Positions 7,594-14,999 of a DNA stretch of 64,000 bases are shown here, in pieces. Numbering within the stretch: the first letter of the stretch is position 1; each line of letters begins with the position of its first letter. The translations under genes were made by a program, and so were the position numbers. The DNA comes from Kutzneria buriramensis (GTDB lineage: Bacteria > Actinomycetota > Actinomycetes > Mycobacteriales > Pseudonocardiaceae), in NCBI RefSeq assembly GCF_043575855.1, contig NZ_CP144375.1:5146001-5210000 (forward strand). Reading direction: 5' to 3'. The notes beneath the pieces were generated by a model that was given only the letters and a program-made list of their open reading frames with translations, did no database searches and was not told where the DNA came from.

Positions 7594-8486
7594 TGCTTCA
7601 CGAGCGCTTTCGATAGGGCGTCGACCTCCTTGCCGATCCAACCAACGTAGTCGGTCGTGCCGGCGGGCAGCGTCTCGGTCACGTCCACGACGGGGATGTT
7701 GGCCGCGGCGGCCTTCGCCTTGAGCTGGTTGGTCACGTCGGTCTCGGTCTGGGCGTTGTTCACCAGCGCGTCGACCTGGTGGTTCTGGATGAGCGCGGTA
7801 GCCGCGGCGACGGCCGCGACGGGGATGTCGGTGCCGCCCTCGACGGCCTTCTCGAACGCCTCGGGCGTGGCGTCGGAGACGTTGCCGGCGGCCAGCAGGT
7901 AGTTGGCGACGGGCTCGGTGACCACGGCCTTCTTGCCGGCGGGCAGCTTGCCGAGCTGGGCGATCAGGCCGTCGATCTTGGCGTCGAACGCCTTGGCGTT
8001 GGCGTCGAAGGTGGCCTTCCTGCCCGCGTCGATGTTGCCCAGGTCCTCGGCGATCTTGTCGGCGACCTTCTTCACGGTGGGCAGGTCGTAGAAGACGTGC
8101 TCGTTGGTGTCGTCGGTCTTGGTCTTGCCGGACACGTCGAACGCCACCACGCTCGGCTTGCCCGCGCCGACCGTGGACACCGCCTTGGCGAAGAAGTCGT
8201 CGTAGCCGATTCCGTTGGAGACCAGCAGCTGCGCGCCGGCGACGGCGGCGGTGTCGGTGGGCTTGATCTCGTAGTCGTGGGGGTCCTTGGTCGGGTCGTC
8301 GATGATCGACGTGACGGCGACGTCGTCGCCGCCGACCGCCCGGACCACGCTGCCCCACACGTCCGTGGACGCGACCACCTTGATCTTGCCGTCGGCCGGG
8401 GCGGCCGAGCCGTTGCCGCACGCGGCGGCGGTCATCGCCGCCATGGCCACCACGGCCGCTCCGGCCCATCGGAAACGGACGGTCAT
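7590..8486 (-). CDS. znuA: Metal-binding lipoprotein of zinc-type ABC importer
   Basis: The 298-residue protein has a lipoprotein signal ending TAAACGNG, so it should be tethered outside the membrane. It has the cluster A-I metal-binder layout: KDPHDYEIKPTD (first His), NEHVFYDLPTVKKVADKI (second His), and TEPVANYLL plus AQTETDVTNQL in the second lobe. No His-rich loop is present, as is usual in actinobacteria. The ATG at 8484-8486 is preferred because GAGGGG lies seven bases upstream; the GTG two codons earlier is too close to it. It is the first gene of a three-gene operon. Confidence 0.9.
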   Translation of the reverse strand: MTVRFRWAGAAVVAMAAMTAAACGNGSAAPADGKIKVVASTDVWGSVVRAVGGDDVAVTSIIDDPTKDPHDYEIKPTDTAAVAGAQLLVSNGIGYDDFFAKAVSTVGAGKPSVVAFDVSGKTKTDDTNEHVFYDLPTVKKVADKIAEDLGNIDAGRKATFDANAKAFDAKIDGLIAQLGKLPAGKKAVVTEPVANYLLAAGNVSDATPEAFEKAVEGGTDIPVAAVAAATALIQNHQVDALVNNAQTETDVTNQLKAKAAAANIPVVDVTETLPAGTTDYVGWIGKEVDALSKALVKQ

Positions 8487-8516
8487 CAGCACACCCCTCG
8501 ACAGCGTGAAGATCTA

Positions 8517-8533
8517 ACAATGGAAACCGTTGT
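8517..8533. promoter_or_regulatory. Inverted repeat upstream of znuA (possible second Zur site)
   Basis: ACAATGGAAACCGTTGT is a 17-bp imperfect palindrome (ACAA-GG and CC-TTGT arms around AAA), 31 bp upstream of the znuA start. Its position fits a repressor site over the promoter. The sequence is only loosely like known actinobacterial Zur boxes. Confidence 0.4.
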
Positions 8534-8577
8534 CGTGTGCAGCCTAGGTGAGAAAAGTGATCAACTTCCCCGTTGGA

Positions 8578-8594
8578 GTGAAAATCGTTATCAC
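8578..8594. promoter_or_regulatory. Zur-box-like palindrome
   Basis: GTGAAAATCGTTATCAC resembles the actinobacterial Zur consensus (core TGAAAAT-ATTTTCA) and is an imperfect palindrome with arms GTGA and TCAC. It lies about 92 bp upstream of znuA, in front of a zinc-type importer, which is the expected target. Zur itself is not encoded in the window. Confidence 0.55.
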
Positions 8595-8628
8595 CTGGAC
8601 GAGTGATCTGACCCGCCGGACACGACGA

Positions 8629-8653
8629 ACCGGCAGGTCGAGGGCCTGCCGGT
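8629..8653 (-). terminator. Hairpin downstream of the VanZ-like gene
   Basis: ACCGGCAGG and CCTGCCGGT form a perfect 9-bp stem with a 7-base loop, 35 bp after the VanZ-like stop and before the zinc operon promoter. There is no T-run. It is a plausible GC-rich actinobacterial terminator that insulates the two units. Confidence 0.5.
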
Positions 8654-8687
8654 GCGCCGGGGTGTGTTCTTCGCCGCAGTCGGGCGG

Positions 8688-9332
8688 TTACGGCCTGCGC
8701 CACGCCCCGGAGGCCGCGGTCGGCCGGCCGAGCGGCACGGTCTCGTGATCGGGCACCACCCGGGCCGGGACGGAGGCCCAGAGCGGCGGCGGCGGACCGA
8801 CCGGCGCGGCCTCGCGCCGCAGCTGCCGCCGATTACGGCCGAAGGCCAGCAGGAGCAGCCAGCCGGCCAGGGTGCCAAGCGCGGCGCCGACGCTGTTGTT
8901 CAGGAAGTCCTGGCCGTCGCAGACGCCCAGCTCGAAGACGGCCTGGCTGATCTCGATGCCGGCGCTGACCGAGGCACAGCCCAGCGCCACCAGCAGCGGC
9001 CGCTTGGTCGCCAGCACGCCGAAGAAGGCCAGCGGCATCAGCATCACGAAGTTGAGCATCGCCCCGCTGCCGGCCACGGAGAACACGCCCGGCACGCACA
9101 CGAGCAGCGGGTCGCCGAGCAGCACGCCGCCCCAGTACGGCCGCACCAGCGTCACCGACAGGGCCAGCGCCAGGCTGACGCCGGCCAGCACGGAGGCGAT
9201 CCGGCCCCAGCGGAACACCTGCGCCGCCAGCAGCGCCAACGCCCCCAGGACGAGGCCGCCGAGCAGCAGGGCAGCCGTGACGTCGGGCCTCGACGTGAGG
9301 TAGTCGAAGCCATCCCGGTAGAGGTCGCGCAT
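8688..9332 (-). CDS. VanZ-like family membrane protein
   Basis: The 214-residue protein has five predicted membrane segments. It has the VanZ-family core: an Asn-rich FVMLMPLAFFG helix, then GIEISQAVFELGVCDGQDFLNNSVGAALGTLAGWLL, where the QDFLNN segment before the last helix is characteristic. VanZ confers low-level teicoplanin resistance in enterococci. Most chromosomal VanZ-like proteins in actinobacteria have no known function. The last 45 residues are a Pro/Arg-rich cytoplasmic tail. It appears monocistronic, with hairpins on both sides. Confidence 0.85.
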   Translation of the reverse strand: MRDLYRDGFDYLTSRPDVTAALLLGGLVLGALALLAAQVFRWGRIASVLAGVSLALALSVTLVRPYWGGVLLGDPLLVCVPGVFSVAGSGAMLNFVMLMPLAFFGVLATKRPLLVALGCASVSAGIEISQAVFELGVCDGQDFLNNSVGAALGTLAGWLLLLAFGRNRRQLRREAAPVGPPPPLWASVPARVVPDHETVPLGRPTAASGAWRRP

Positions 9333-9368
9333 ATCCGGTCAGACGACGACCTGGTCACCCCGGTTGCG

Positions 9369-9405
9369 CGTGTGGCCCGCCCGGACGAGCCGGGCGGGCC
9401 ACACG
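9369..9405. terminator. Terminator between the VanZ-like gene and the sugar ABC genes
   Basis: CGTGTGGCCCGCCCGG and CCGGGCGGGCCACACG form a perfect 16-bp stem with a 5-base loop. It lies 11 bp after the stop of the ATPase gene on the minus strand. There is no T-tract, as in many actinobacterial terminators. Confidence 0.8.
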
Positions 9406-9415
9406 AGTCAGCGGA

Positions 9416-10516
9416 TCAGACTTCCAGGCGGGCGCCGCTCTCCGGGTGGAACAGGTGCACCTCGCTGGTGTCGCGGACCGCGACCTTGACGTTCTGCCCG
9501 AACGCCGGCGGCGTGCGGCCGTCGACGCGGACGATGAACCGCTCCGGCTGGCCGCCGATGCGCACCGAGCCGTAGACGTACGCGTCGGCGCCGAGCTCCT
9601 CGACCAGCTCGACGGTCAGCTCCATGCCCGGCTCGTCGCCGGAGGCCAGGCGCAGCGTCTCGGGCCGGACGCCGAAGGTGACCTCCTTGAGGCCCTCGGA
9701 CGACGCCTTGTCCAGCGCGGCCCTGGTCAGCGGCACGGTCAGGCCGTCCAGCTGGGCGCCCTCGGCGGACAGCGGAACCGTCTTGAGGTTCATCGCGGGC
9801 GAGCCGATGAAGCCGGCGACGAACGCGTTGGCCGGGCGGTCGTACAGCTCGCGCGGGGAGGCGCACTGCTGGAGCAGGCCGTCCTTGAGCACGGCGACCC
9901 GGTCGCCCATGGTCATGGCCTCGACCTGGTCGTGCGTGACGTAGATGGTGGTCGTGCCCAGCCGCTGCTGGAGGGCGGCGATGTTGGCGCGGGTCTCGAC
10001 GCGGAGCTTGGCGTCGAGGTTGGACAGCGGCTCGTCCATCAGGAAGACGGAGGGCTCGCGCACGATGGCGCGGCCCATCGCGACGCGCTGGCGCTGACCG
10101 CCGGACAGGGCCTTCGGCTTGCGGTCCAGGTACTTGGTCAGGTCCAGCATCTTGGCCGCCTCGGCGACCTTGTCCTTGATCTCCTGCTTGGGCGTTCCGC
10201 GCAGCTTGAGCGCGAAGCCCATGTTCTCCGCGACCGTCATGTGCGGGTAGAGCGCGTAGGACTGGAACACCATGGCGATGTCGCGGCCCTTCGGCGGCAC
10301 GTTGGTGACGTCCTTGCCGCCGATCTTGATGGCCCCCTCGTCAACGTCCTCCAGGCCGGCGAGCATGCGCAGGGCGGTGGACTTTCCCGAGCCGGACGGC
10401 CCGACCAGCACCAGGAACTCACCGTCGGCGACGTCGAGTTCCAGCTGGTCGACCGCGCGCACCGGCGGGTTCCCGGCGAACACCCGGGAGGCACTGACGT
10501 AGGCGACCTCGGCCAT
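9416..10516 (-). CDS. msmK: Carbohydrate ABC transporter ATPase, MsmK/UgpC/MalK family
   Basis: The 366-residue protein has Walker A GPSGSGKST at 39-47, Q-loop VFQSYALYPHMTVAENM, signature LSGGQRQR at 137-144, Walker B VFLMDEPLSNLDAKLR and His195 in THDQ. A C-terminal TOBE/OB regulatory domain (about 240-366) marks the CUT1 sugar-importer class. In Streptomyces one MsiK/MsmK often serves several sugar importers. Here it sits just downstream of malG but has its own promoter region and LacI-type operator, so it may do the same. The start at 10516 gives the usual N-terminus MAEVAYVSASRVF. Confidence 0.93.
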   Translation of the reverse strand: MAEVAYVSASRVFAGNPPVRAVDQLELDVADGEFLVLVGPSGSGKSTALRMLAGLEDVDEGAIKIGGKDVTNVPPKGRDIAMVFQSYALYPHMTVAENMGFALKLRGTPKQEIKDKVAEAAKMLDLTKYLDRKPKALSGGQRQRVAMGRAIVREPSVFLMDEPLSNLDAKLRVETRANIAALQQRLGTTTIYVTHDQVEAMTMGDRVAVLKDGLLQQCASPRELYDRPANAFVAGFIGSPAMNLKTVPLSAEGAQLDGLTVPLTRAALDKASSEGLKEVTFGVRPETLRLASGDEPGMELTVELVEELGADAYVYGSVRIGGQPERFIVRVDGRTPPAFGQNVKVAVRDTSEVHLFHPESGARLEV

Positions 10517-10560
10517 GTGTGGTCCCTTTCACTGCGAACGTGTGACGACAAAGTAACCCG

Positions 10561-10574
10561 AGAAAGCGTTTACG
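10561..10574. promoter_or_regulatory. LacI/CcpA-type operator upstream of msmK
   Basis: AGAAAGCGTTTACG fits the classic LacI-family/cre consensus TGWNANCGNTNWCA at every constrained position except the two end bases. It lies in the 101-bp gap between malG and msmK, about 45 bp upstream of the msmK start. It suggests separate, sugar-responsive control of the ATPase by one of the two LacI proteins encoded nearby. Confidence 0.6.
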
Positions 10575-10617
10575 TCAGCCCCTCGACGGACCCCGACTAC
10601 GCACCGTTTCTGAATCG

Positions 10618-11502
10618 TCACCCCTTGACCGCCCCGGCGGCCAGTCCGGCGACCAGGAATCGCTGGACCAGGTAGAACACCGCGACCGCGGGGATCGCTA
10701 CGAGTATCGACGCGGCGGCCAGGTGGCCCCACTCGACGCGGTTCTGTTGCACGAACACCTGGAGCCCGACGGCCAGCGTCTTGGACTCGTCCGAAGCGCT
10801 CAGGAAGGCCGAGGCGAACGCGACCTCGCCCCAGGCGGTGAGGAACGCGTAGAACGCCGTCACCGCCAGCCCCGGCCGGGCCAGCGGCAGCACCAGCCGC
10901 CAGAACACGCCGAACGGCGACAGCCCGTCCACCCGCCCCGACTCGTCGATGTCGGCCGGGATGGTGTCGAAGTACCCCTTCAACATGTACGTGCAGAACG
11001 GCACGGAGGTGGTGCAGTAGACCAGCACCAGCCCGATGCTCGTGCCCTGGAGCCCGAGCGTGAGCAGCACGTTGAACAGCGGCACGATCAGCACCGCGAA
11101 CGGGAACATCTGCACCACCAGGAACGACAGCAACAGCTTGCGGCTGCCCGGAAAACGGAAGCGGCTGACGGCGTACCCGGTGGTGGCCGACAGGAACACG
11201 GCGATCACCGTGGTGAGCAGCGCGATCTCCACGGAGTTGGCGACCCAGGCCAGGAAGTCGCCCTGCTGCCCGGAAAGCACGTCTCCGTAGTTGGCCAGCG
11301 ACGACTCGTCGAACAGCCGGATCGTCGGCGCGACGGCCCGGCCGTCCGGCTTGAACGACGTCACCAGCACCCAGAAGACCGGGAACACCGCGATCAGCGA
11401 CGCCAGCACCAGTGCCGCGTGCAGGCCGACGCTGCGCGCCCGGGATCTCTTGTGCCGCACCGGAATGTTGACAACGGGAGCCTGAAGGGTCTCGATGCTC
11501 AC
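10618..11502 (-). CDS. Carbohydrate ABC transporter permease, MalG family
   Basis: The 294-residue protein has six membrane segments. The binding-protein-dependent permease EAA motif appears as DIDESGRVDGLSPFGVFWRLVLPLARPGL, about 190-220, where it contacts the ATPase. Glu-Ser-Gly replaces the usual Glu-Ala-Ala start. The GTG start overlaps the malF-like stop (GTGA, 11502-11499), showing coupling. MalG-type permeases pair with MalF-type permeases in CUT1 importers for di- and oligosaccharides. The sugar cannot be deduced. An extended frame runs upstream through malF but is not coding. Confidence 0.92.
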   Translation of the reverse strand: MSIETLQAPVVNIPVRHKRSRARSVGLHAALVLASLIAVFPVFWVLVTSFKPDGRAVAPTIRLFDESSLANYGDVLSGQQGDFLAWVANSVEIALLTTVIAVFLSATTGYAVSRFRFPGSRKLLLSFLVVQMFPFAVLIVPLFNVLLTLGLQGTSIGLVLVYCTTSVPFCTYMLKGYFDTIPADIDESGRVDGLSPFGVFWRLVLPLARPGLAVTAFYAFLTAWGEVAFASAFLSASDESKTLAVGLQVFVQQNRVEWGHLAAASILVAIPAVAVFYLVQRFLVAGLAAGAVKG

Positions 11503-12422
11503 GCGAACGCCTCCTGACGACGCAGCGCCCGCCGGTAGAACGTGGCGAACACCAGCAGCACGGACAGGATCAGCACGCCGTACGTGGACGCCACGGCGTA
11601 GTCCCGGGACGCGCCGGAGAAGAACCGCTCGAACGCGTACGTGACGAGGATCCGGGTGTTCGGGTTCGCGGCCGGCCCGGTCACCAGGTAGATCACCGGG
11701 AACATGTTGAAGGTCCAGATGATGCCGAGCAGCACCACCGTGCCGGACACCGACCGCAGCCCCGGCAGCGTCACGTCGCGGAACCGCTGCCACGGCGTCG
11801 CCCCGTCCACCTCGGCCGCCTCGTACAGGTCGGCCGGGATGGACTGGAGGCCGCCGAGCAGCGCCAGCATCATGAACGGCACGCCCACCCAGACGTTGAC
11901 GATGACGACCGCGACCAGCGCGAGATCGGTCTGCCCCAGCCACACCGGCTGGCCCAGCCCGAGCGCCCCGAGCAGCTGGTTGATCACGCCGAACTGGCTG
12001 TTGAACATGAACTTCCAGGCGAACGCGCTGATGAACACCGGCACCGCCCACGGCAGGATCAGCAGCACCCGGTACAGCGACCGCAGCCGCATCGGCCGGT
12101 TCAGCAGCAGCGCCAGCCCGAGGCCGACGCCGTACGTCAGCACCACGCACGAGGCCGTCCAGATCACCGTGCGCACCAGCGTGCCCCAGAACGCGCCGTA
12201 GCTGCCGTCGCCGGAGAGCACGTTGAGGTAGTTGCGCAGCCCGACGAAGGAGTAGCTGGCCGGGCGGTCCAGCACCGGGTTGGCGATGCTGGACTCGTTG
12301 ATGTCGGTGAGGGTGAACCAGATGCCTTGCGCCAGCGGATAGAGCACCAGCACCGCGAGCACCACGACCACCGGCGCGACCATCGCGTACGCGTACCAGT
12401 GGCGTTGCAGGGAGCGTCGCAC
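11499..12422 (-). CDS. Carbohydrate ABC transporter permease, MalF family
   Basis: The 307-residue protein has six membrane segments and the EAA loop IPADLYEAAEVDGATPWQRF (about residues 205-225) followed by DVTLPGLRSV. The first helix, YAMVAPVVVVLAVLVLYPL, is typical of CUT1 permeases. The GTG start lies 1 bp after the stop of the solute-binding-protein gene, so the three genes are one operon. It lacks the long periplasmic P2 loop of E. coli MalF, as is usual in actinobacteria. Confidence 0.92.
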   Translation of the reverse strand: MRRSLQRHWYAYAMVAPVVVVLAVLVLYPLAQGIWFTLTDINESSIANPVLDRPASYSFVGLRNYLNVLSGDGSYGAFWGTLVRTVIWTASCVVLTYGVGLGLALLLNRPMRLRSLYRVLLILPWAVPVFISAFAWKFMFNSQFGVINQLLGALGLGQPVWLGQTDLALVAVVIVNVWVGVPFMMLALLGGLQSIPADLYEAAEVDGATPWQRFRDVTLPGLRSVSGTVVLLGIIWTFNMFPVIYLVTGPAANPNTRILVTYAFERFFSGASRDYAVASTYGVLILSVLLVFATFYRRALRRQEAFA

Positions 12423-12423
12423 G

Positions 12424-13656
12424 TCAGCCCGCCGCGTAGTCGGTGACGACCTGGTCCTTGTATGTCTTCGCGACCTCGTCCAGCGCCGTCTTGGCGTCCT
12501 TCTGGCCGGACAGCACGTATGCGTAGTCGATCTTGAGCTGGTCGAACAGCTGCGCGCCCGCCGGCACCCACGGCCGCGGATGCGCCTGCTTGATCGCCGG
12601 CTCGAAGGCCGTGACCGTCGGCTGCGACTTCACGTCCGGGCTGTCGTAGGCGGACTTGCGCGTCGGCAGCAGGCCGAGTTGCTTGGAGATGGACACCTGC
12701 GCGTCGGTCGCGCTCATGCACTGGATCAGCTTCACCGACGACGCCTTGGCCTTGGTTCCTTGCCGCACGACGTAGTCCTGGCCGCCGATGGGGCCGCTGC
12801 CCTTGCCGGCGGTCACCCCGGGCAGCACCGCCACGCCCAAATTGGCCGGGTCCTTGAAGGCATCGCCCTTGAGCAGGTCCACCACCGACCACGGGCCGTC
12901 GATCTCCATCGCGACCTGGCCGGCGGAGAACGCCGCCTTCATGTTGTTGTACGAGTTGGCCTGGTCCAGCGCGGTGGTCGCGGCCTTGGCGTCCAGCAGG
13001 CCCTTCGCGGTCTGCAACGCCTGCACGTTCCGCGCCGAGTTCACCACGATCTTCTTGTTCGGCACGTCGAGCAGGTCGCCGCCGGCGCCGTAGATGAAGG
13101 GCAGCGCGTAGTAGGCGTCGTTGTTGAGGAAGATGGCGTTGGGGCCGCCCAGTTTCGGCGCGTCGGTCTTGAGCTCGTCCCAGGTGGCCGGCGGCTGCAC
13201 GCCCGCGTCCGTGAGCTTCTTCTTGTTGTACAGCAAGGCAAGCGTGTCGGTGACCTGCGGCACCGCGTAGGTCTTCCCGTTGTACTTGGTGGATCCCAGG
13301 GGCCCGTCGAGGTAGTCGGACGTGTCCGTGACGGCGTCCGACAGGTCGGCGATCAGGCCGTTCTGGGCCAACTGGGCGACCCAGCCGACGTCCGAGCGCA
13401 GCACGTCCGGGCCCTGCCCGCCCTGCGCGGCCGTCTTGTAGTTGGCCAGCGCCTGGTCGAAGGAGACCTGCTGGACGTCGACCGAGTAGCCGCCCTTGGC
13501 CGCGCAGTCCTTGGCTGCCTTGTCGAACACCGGGTGCTCGTTGGGGCCGCTGGTGTCCCAGAAGACGACCTTGCCGGAGTCCGTGCCGGAGCTCGCGCCG
13601 CCGCCGCAGGCCGTGAGTAACAGCGCGCCGGCGATCACGAGGGCTGTGCGTCGCAT
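12424..13656 (-). CDS. Extracellular sugar-binding lipoprotein of ABC importer
   Basis: The 410-residue protein has a lipoprotein signal (ALVIAGALLLTACGGG, lipid-modified Cys about residue 17) and a family-1 solute-binding fold. Landmarks are GKVVFWDTSGPNEHPVFDKAAKD at the N-lobe, QGPDVLRSDVGWVAQLAQ, and TWDELKTDAPKLGG in the hinge region. It delivers a sugar to the MalF/MalG-like permeases downstream. The ATG at 13654-13656 is the only plausible start; an AGGAGGGG stretch lies 13 bases upstream, rather far. The gene is divergent from a LacI repressor that probably controls it. Confidence 0.92.
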   Translation of the reverse strand: MRRTALVIAGALLLTACGGGASSGTDSGKVVFWDTSGPNEHPVFDKAAKDCAAKGGYSVDVQQVSFDQALANYKTAAQGGQGPDVLRSDVGWVAQLAQNGLIADLSDAVTDTSDYLDGPLGSTKYNGKTYAVPQVTDTLALLYNKKKLTDAGVQPPATWDELKTDAPKLGGPNAIFLNNDAYYALPFIYGAGGDLLDVPNKKIVVNSARNVQALQTAKGLLDAKAATTALDQANSYNNMKAAFSAGQVAMEIDGPWSVVDLLKGDAFKDPANLGVAVLPGVTAGKGSGPIGGQDYVVRQGTKAKASSVKLIQCMSATDAQVSISKQLGLLPTRKSAYDSPDVKSQPTVTAFEPAIKQAHPRPWVPAGAQLFDQLKIDYAYVLSGQKDAKTALDEVAKTYKDQVVTDYAAG

Positions 13657-13686
13657 GATTGCTGTCCGTCCCCTCCTGGTTACCCT

Positions 13687-13698
13687 GCAAAGTTTTGC
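13687..13698. promoter_or_regulatory. LacI-type operator proximal to the sugar operon
   Basis: GCAAAGTTTTGC has perfect 5-bp arms (GCAAA/TTTGC) around a 2-bp centre. It lies 31 bp upstream of the solute-binding-protein start, where a bound repressor would cover the promoter. It shares GCAAA with the second site near 13784. Confidence 0.5.
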
Positions 13699-13782
13699 CA
13701 CGGATTTCACGCAGGTGAACGGGACTCCGGCAAGGTGACCGTCGTGATCGCACCGTAATGGCGCAGTGACTCGGCGCGGTCG

Positions 13783-13797
13783 TTGCAAAAGCTTTCC
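13783..13797. promoter_or_regulatory. LacI-type operator proximal to the lacI-family gene
   Basis: TTGCAAAAGCTTTCC contains the central palindrome AAAGCTTT and the TTGCAAA half-site also seen at 13687. It lies 49 bp upstream of the repressor start. Two operators in one divergent intergenic region suggest repression of both directions. The assignment is inferred from position. Confidence 0.45.
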
Positions 13798-13845
13798 GGC
13801 ACGGGCAGGCTTCCCCCGACACGCCCTGACCACAGGAGGACGCGG

Positions 13846-14880
13846 GTGCCCGGTCTGGCCGAGATCGCGAAGATCGCCGGCGTCAGCGTCTCGACCGTGA
13901 GCCGGGTGATCAACCGCCGCGCCGGCGTGAACGAGGAGACCCGGCAGCGCGTGCTGGCGGCGCTGTCCGACCTGCCGTACTCGCCCCGCGGACTGGGCGC
14001 GCTGCAGCGCACCGGCGTGATCGGACTGCTGCTGCCGGAACTGTCCAACCCGGTGTTCCCGGCCTTCGCCGAGGCGCTGGAGACCCGCGCGGCGGCCGCC
14101 GGCTACTCCTCGCTGCTGTGCAACACGCGGTCGGCCGGCATGCGCGAGGAGGAGTACGTGCGCATGGTGCTGGCGCGCGGCGTGGAGGGGATGATCTTCG
14201 TGTCGCCGGCGATCACCAACTCCCCGCCCGGCGAGGCCCCCGCGGCCGCCTACTACACCCGGCTGGTCGCCGACGGCGTGCGGATGGTGTTCATCAACGG
14301 CGCCGTCCCCGCCCTGGACGTCGCCGACATCGCCGTGGACGAGCAGCTCGCCGGCTACCTCGCCACGTCGCACCTGATCGAGCTCGGGCACACCCGGATC
14401 GGCTTCGTCAGCGGGCCGGCGCGGGCGCTGCCGTCCCGGCTCAAGCGGGCCGGCTGGGCCGCGGCGCTGGAGGAGAACGGCCACCCCGCGCCGCCCGAGC
14501 TGGTCGCGCACGGCCCGTTCGAGCCGGAGGGCGGGGCCGCCGCGCTCGGGCAGCTGCTCGACACCGTCACCCCGACCGCGGTGATCTGCTCGTCGGACCA
14601 GATGGCCATCGGGGCGCTGCGGGAGGCCGCCCGGCGCGGGCTGTGCGTGCCGGCGCAACTCTCCGTAGTCGGTTTCGACGACATCCCGTTCGCCGCCCAC
14701 AGCACCCCCGCGCTGACGACTGTGGCGCAGCCCATCAGTGAGATGTCCGCCGCAGCCGTGGACGAGCTCGTGCAGCGTCTGGCCCCCGATTCCCGGCACG
14801 AGCCGTCGGCGTCGCACACCCGGCTGTTCCGGCCAAGACTGGTGGTCAGAGAGTCGTCGGGACCGATTCCGAGGGCGTGA
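13846..14880 (+). CDS. LacI-family transcriptional repressor of the adjacent sugar importer
   Basis: The 344-residue protein has an N-terminal LacI helix-turn-helix (LAEIAKIAGVSVSTVSRVIN, residues 4-23) and hinge helix. A periplasmic-binding-protein-like sugar domain follows, with the typical HLIELGHTRIGFVSGP and SSDQMAIGALREA segments. The GTG at 13846 is chosen for a strong AGGAGGA five bases upstream; upstream in-frame codons are outside the HTH and lack a ribosome-binding site. It is divergent from the ABC operon, the usual layout for a local repressor induced by the transported sugar. Confidence 0.93.
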   Translation: MPGLAEIAKIAGVSVSTVSRVINRRAGVNEETRQRVLAALSDLPYSPRGLGALQRTGVIGLLLPELSNPVFPAFAEALETRAAAAGYSSLLCNTRSAGMREEEYVRMVLARGVEGMIFVSPAITNSPPGEAPAAAYYTRLVADGVRMVFINGAVPALDVADIAVDEQLAGYLATSHLIELGHTRIGFVSGPARALPSRLKRAGWAAALEENGHPAPPELVAHGPFEPEGGAAALGQLLDTVTPTAVICSSDQMAIGALREAARRGLCVPAQLSVVGFDDIPFAAHSTPALTTVAQPISEMSAAAVDELVQRLAPDSRHEPSASHTRLFRPRLVVRESSGPIPRA

Positions 14881-14980
14881 CTTGGTCCAAACCAAGGTTG
14901 CTTAACGGGAAAGACCACTTGACGTGCCGGGATAGTGCTTCAGGGGGACACGCGCCCACCCGGCTTCACGAATTGGTTCT

Positions 14981-14995
14981 TGACCGTTACGGTCA
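14981..14995. promoter_or_regulatory. Palindrome directly before the second lacI-family gene
   Basis: TGACCGTTACGGTCA has perfect 7-bp arms around a single central base and ends four bases before the ATG at 15000. It overlaps the position of the ribosome-binding site, and no other Shine-Dalgarno sequence is visible. It may be an autoregulatory operator or a translation-blocking hairpin. Confidence 0.5.
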
Positions 14996-14999
14996 CTCC

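Noticed and set aside
10618..12150. Single 510-residue frame covering malG and most of malF
   Set aside because: The N-terminal half is malF read out of frame; the true malG starts at the GTGA overlap (11502).
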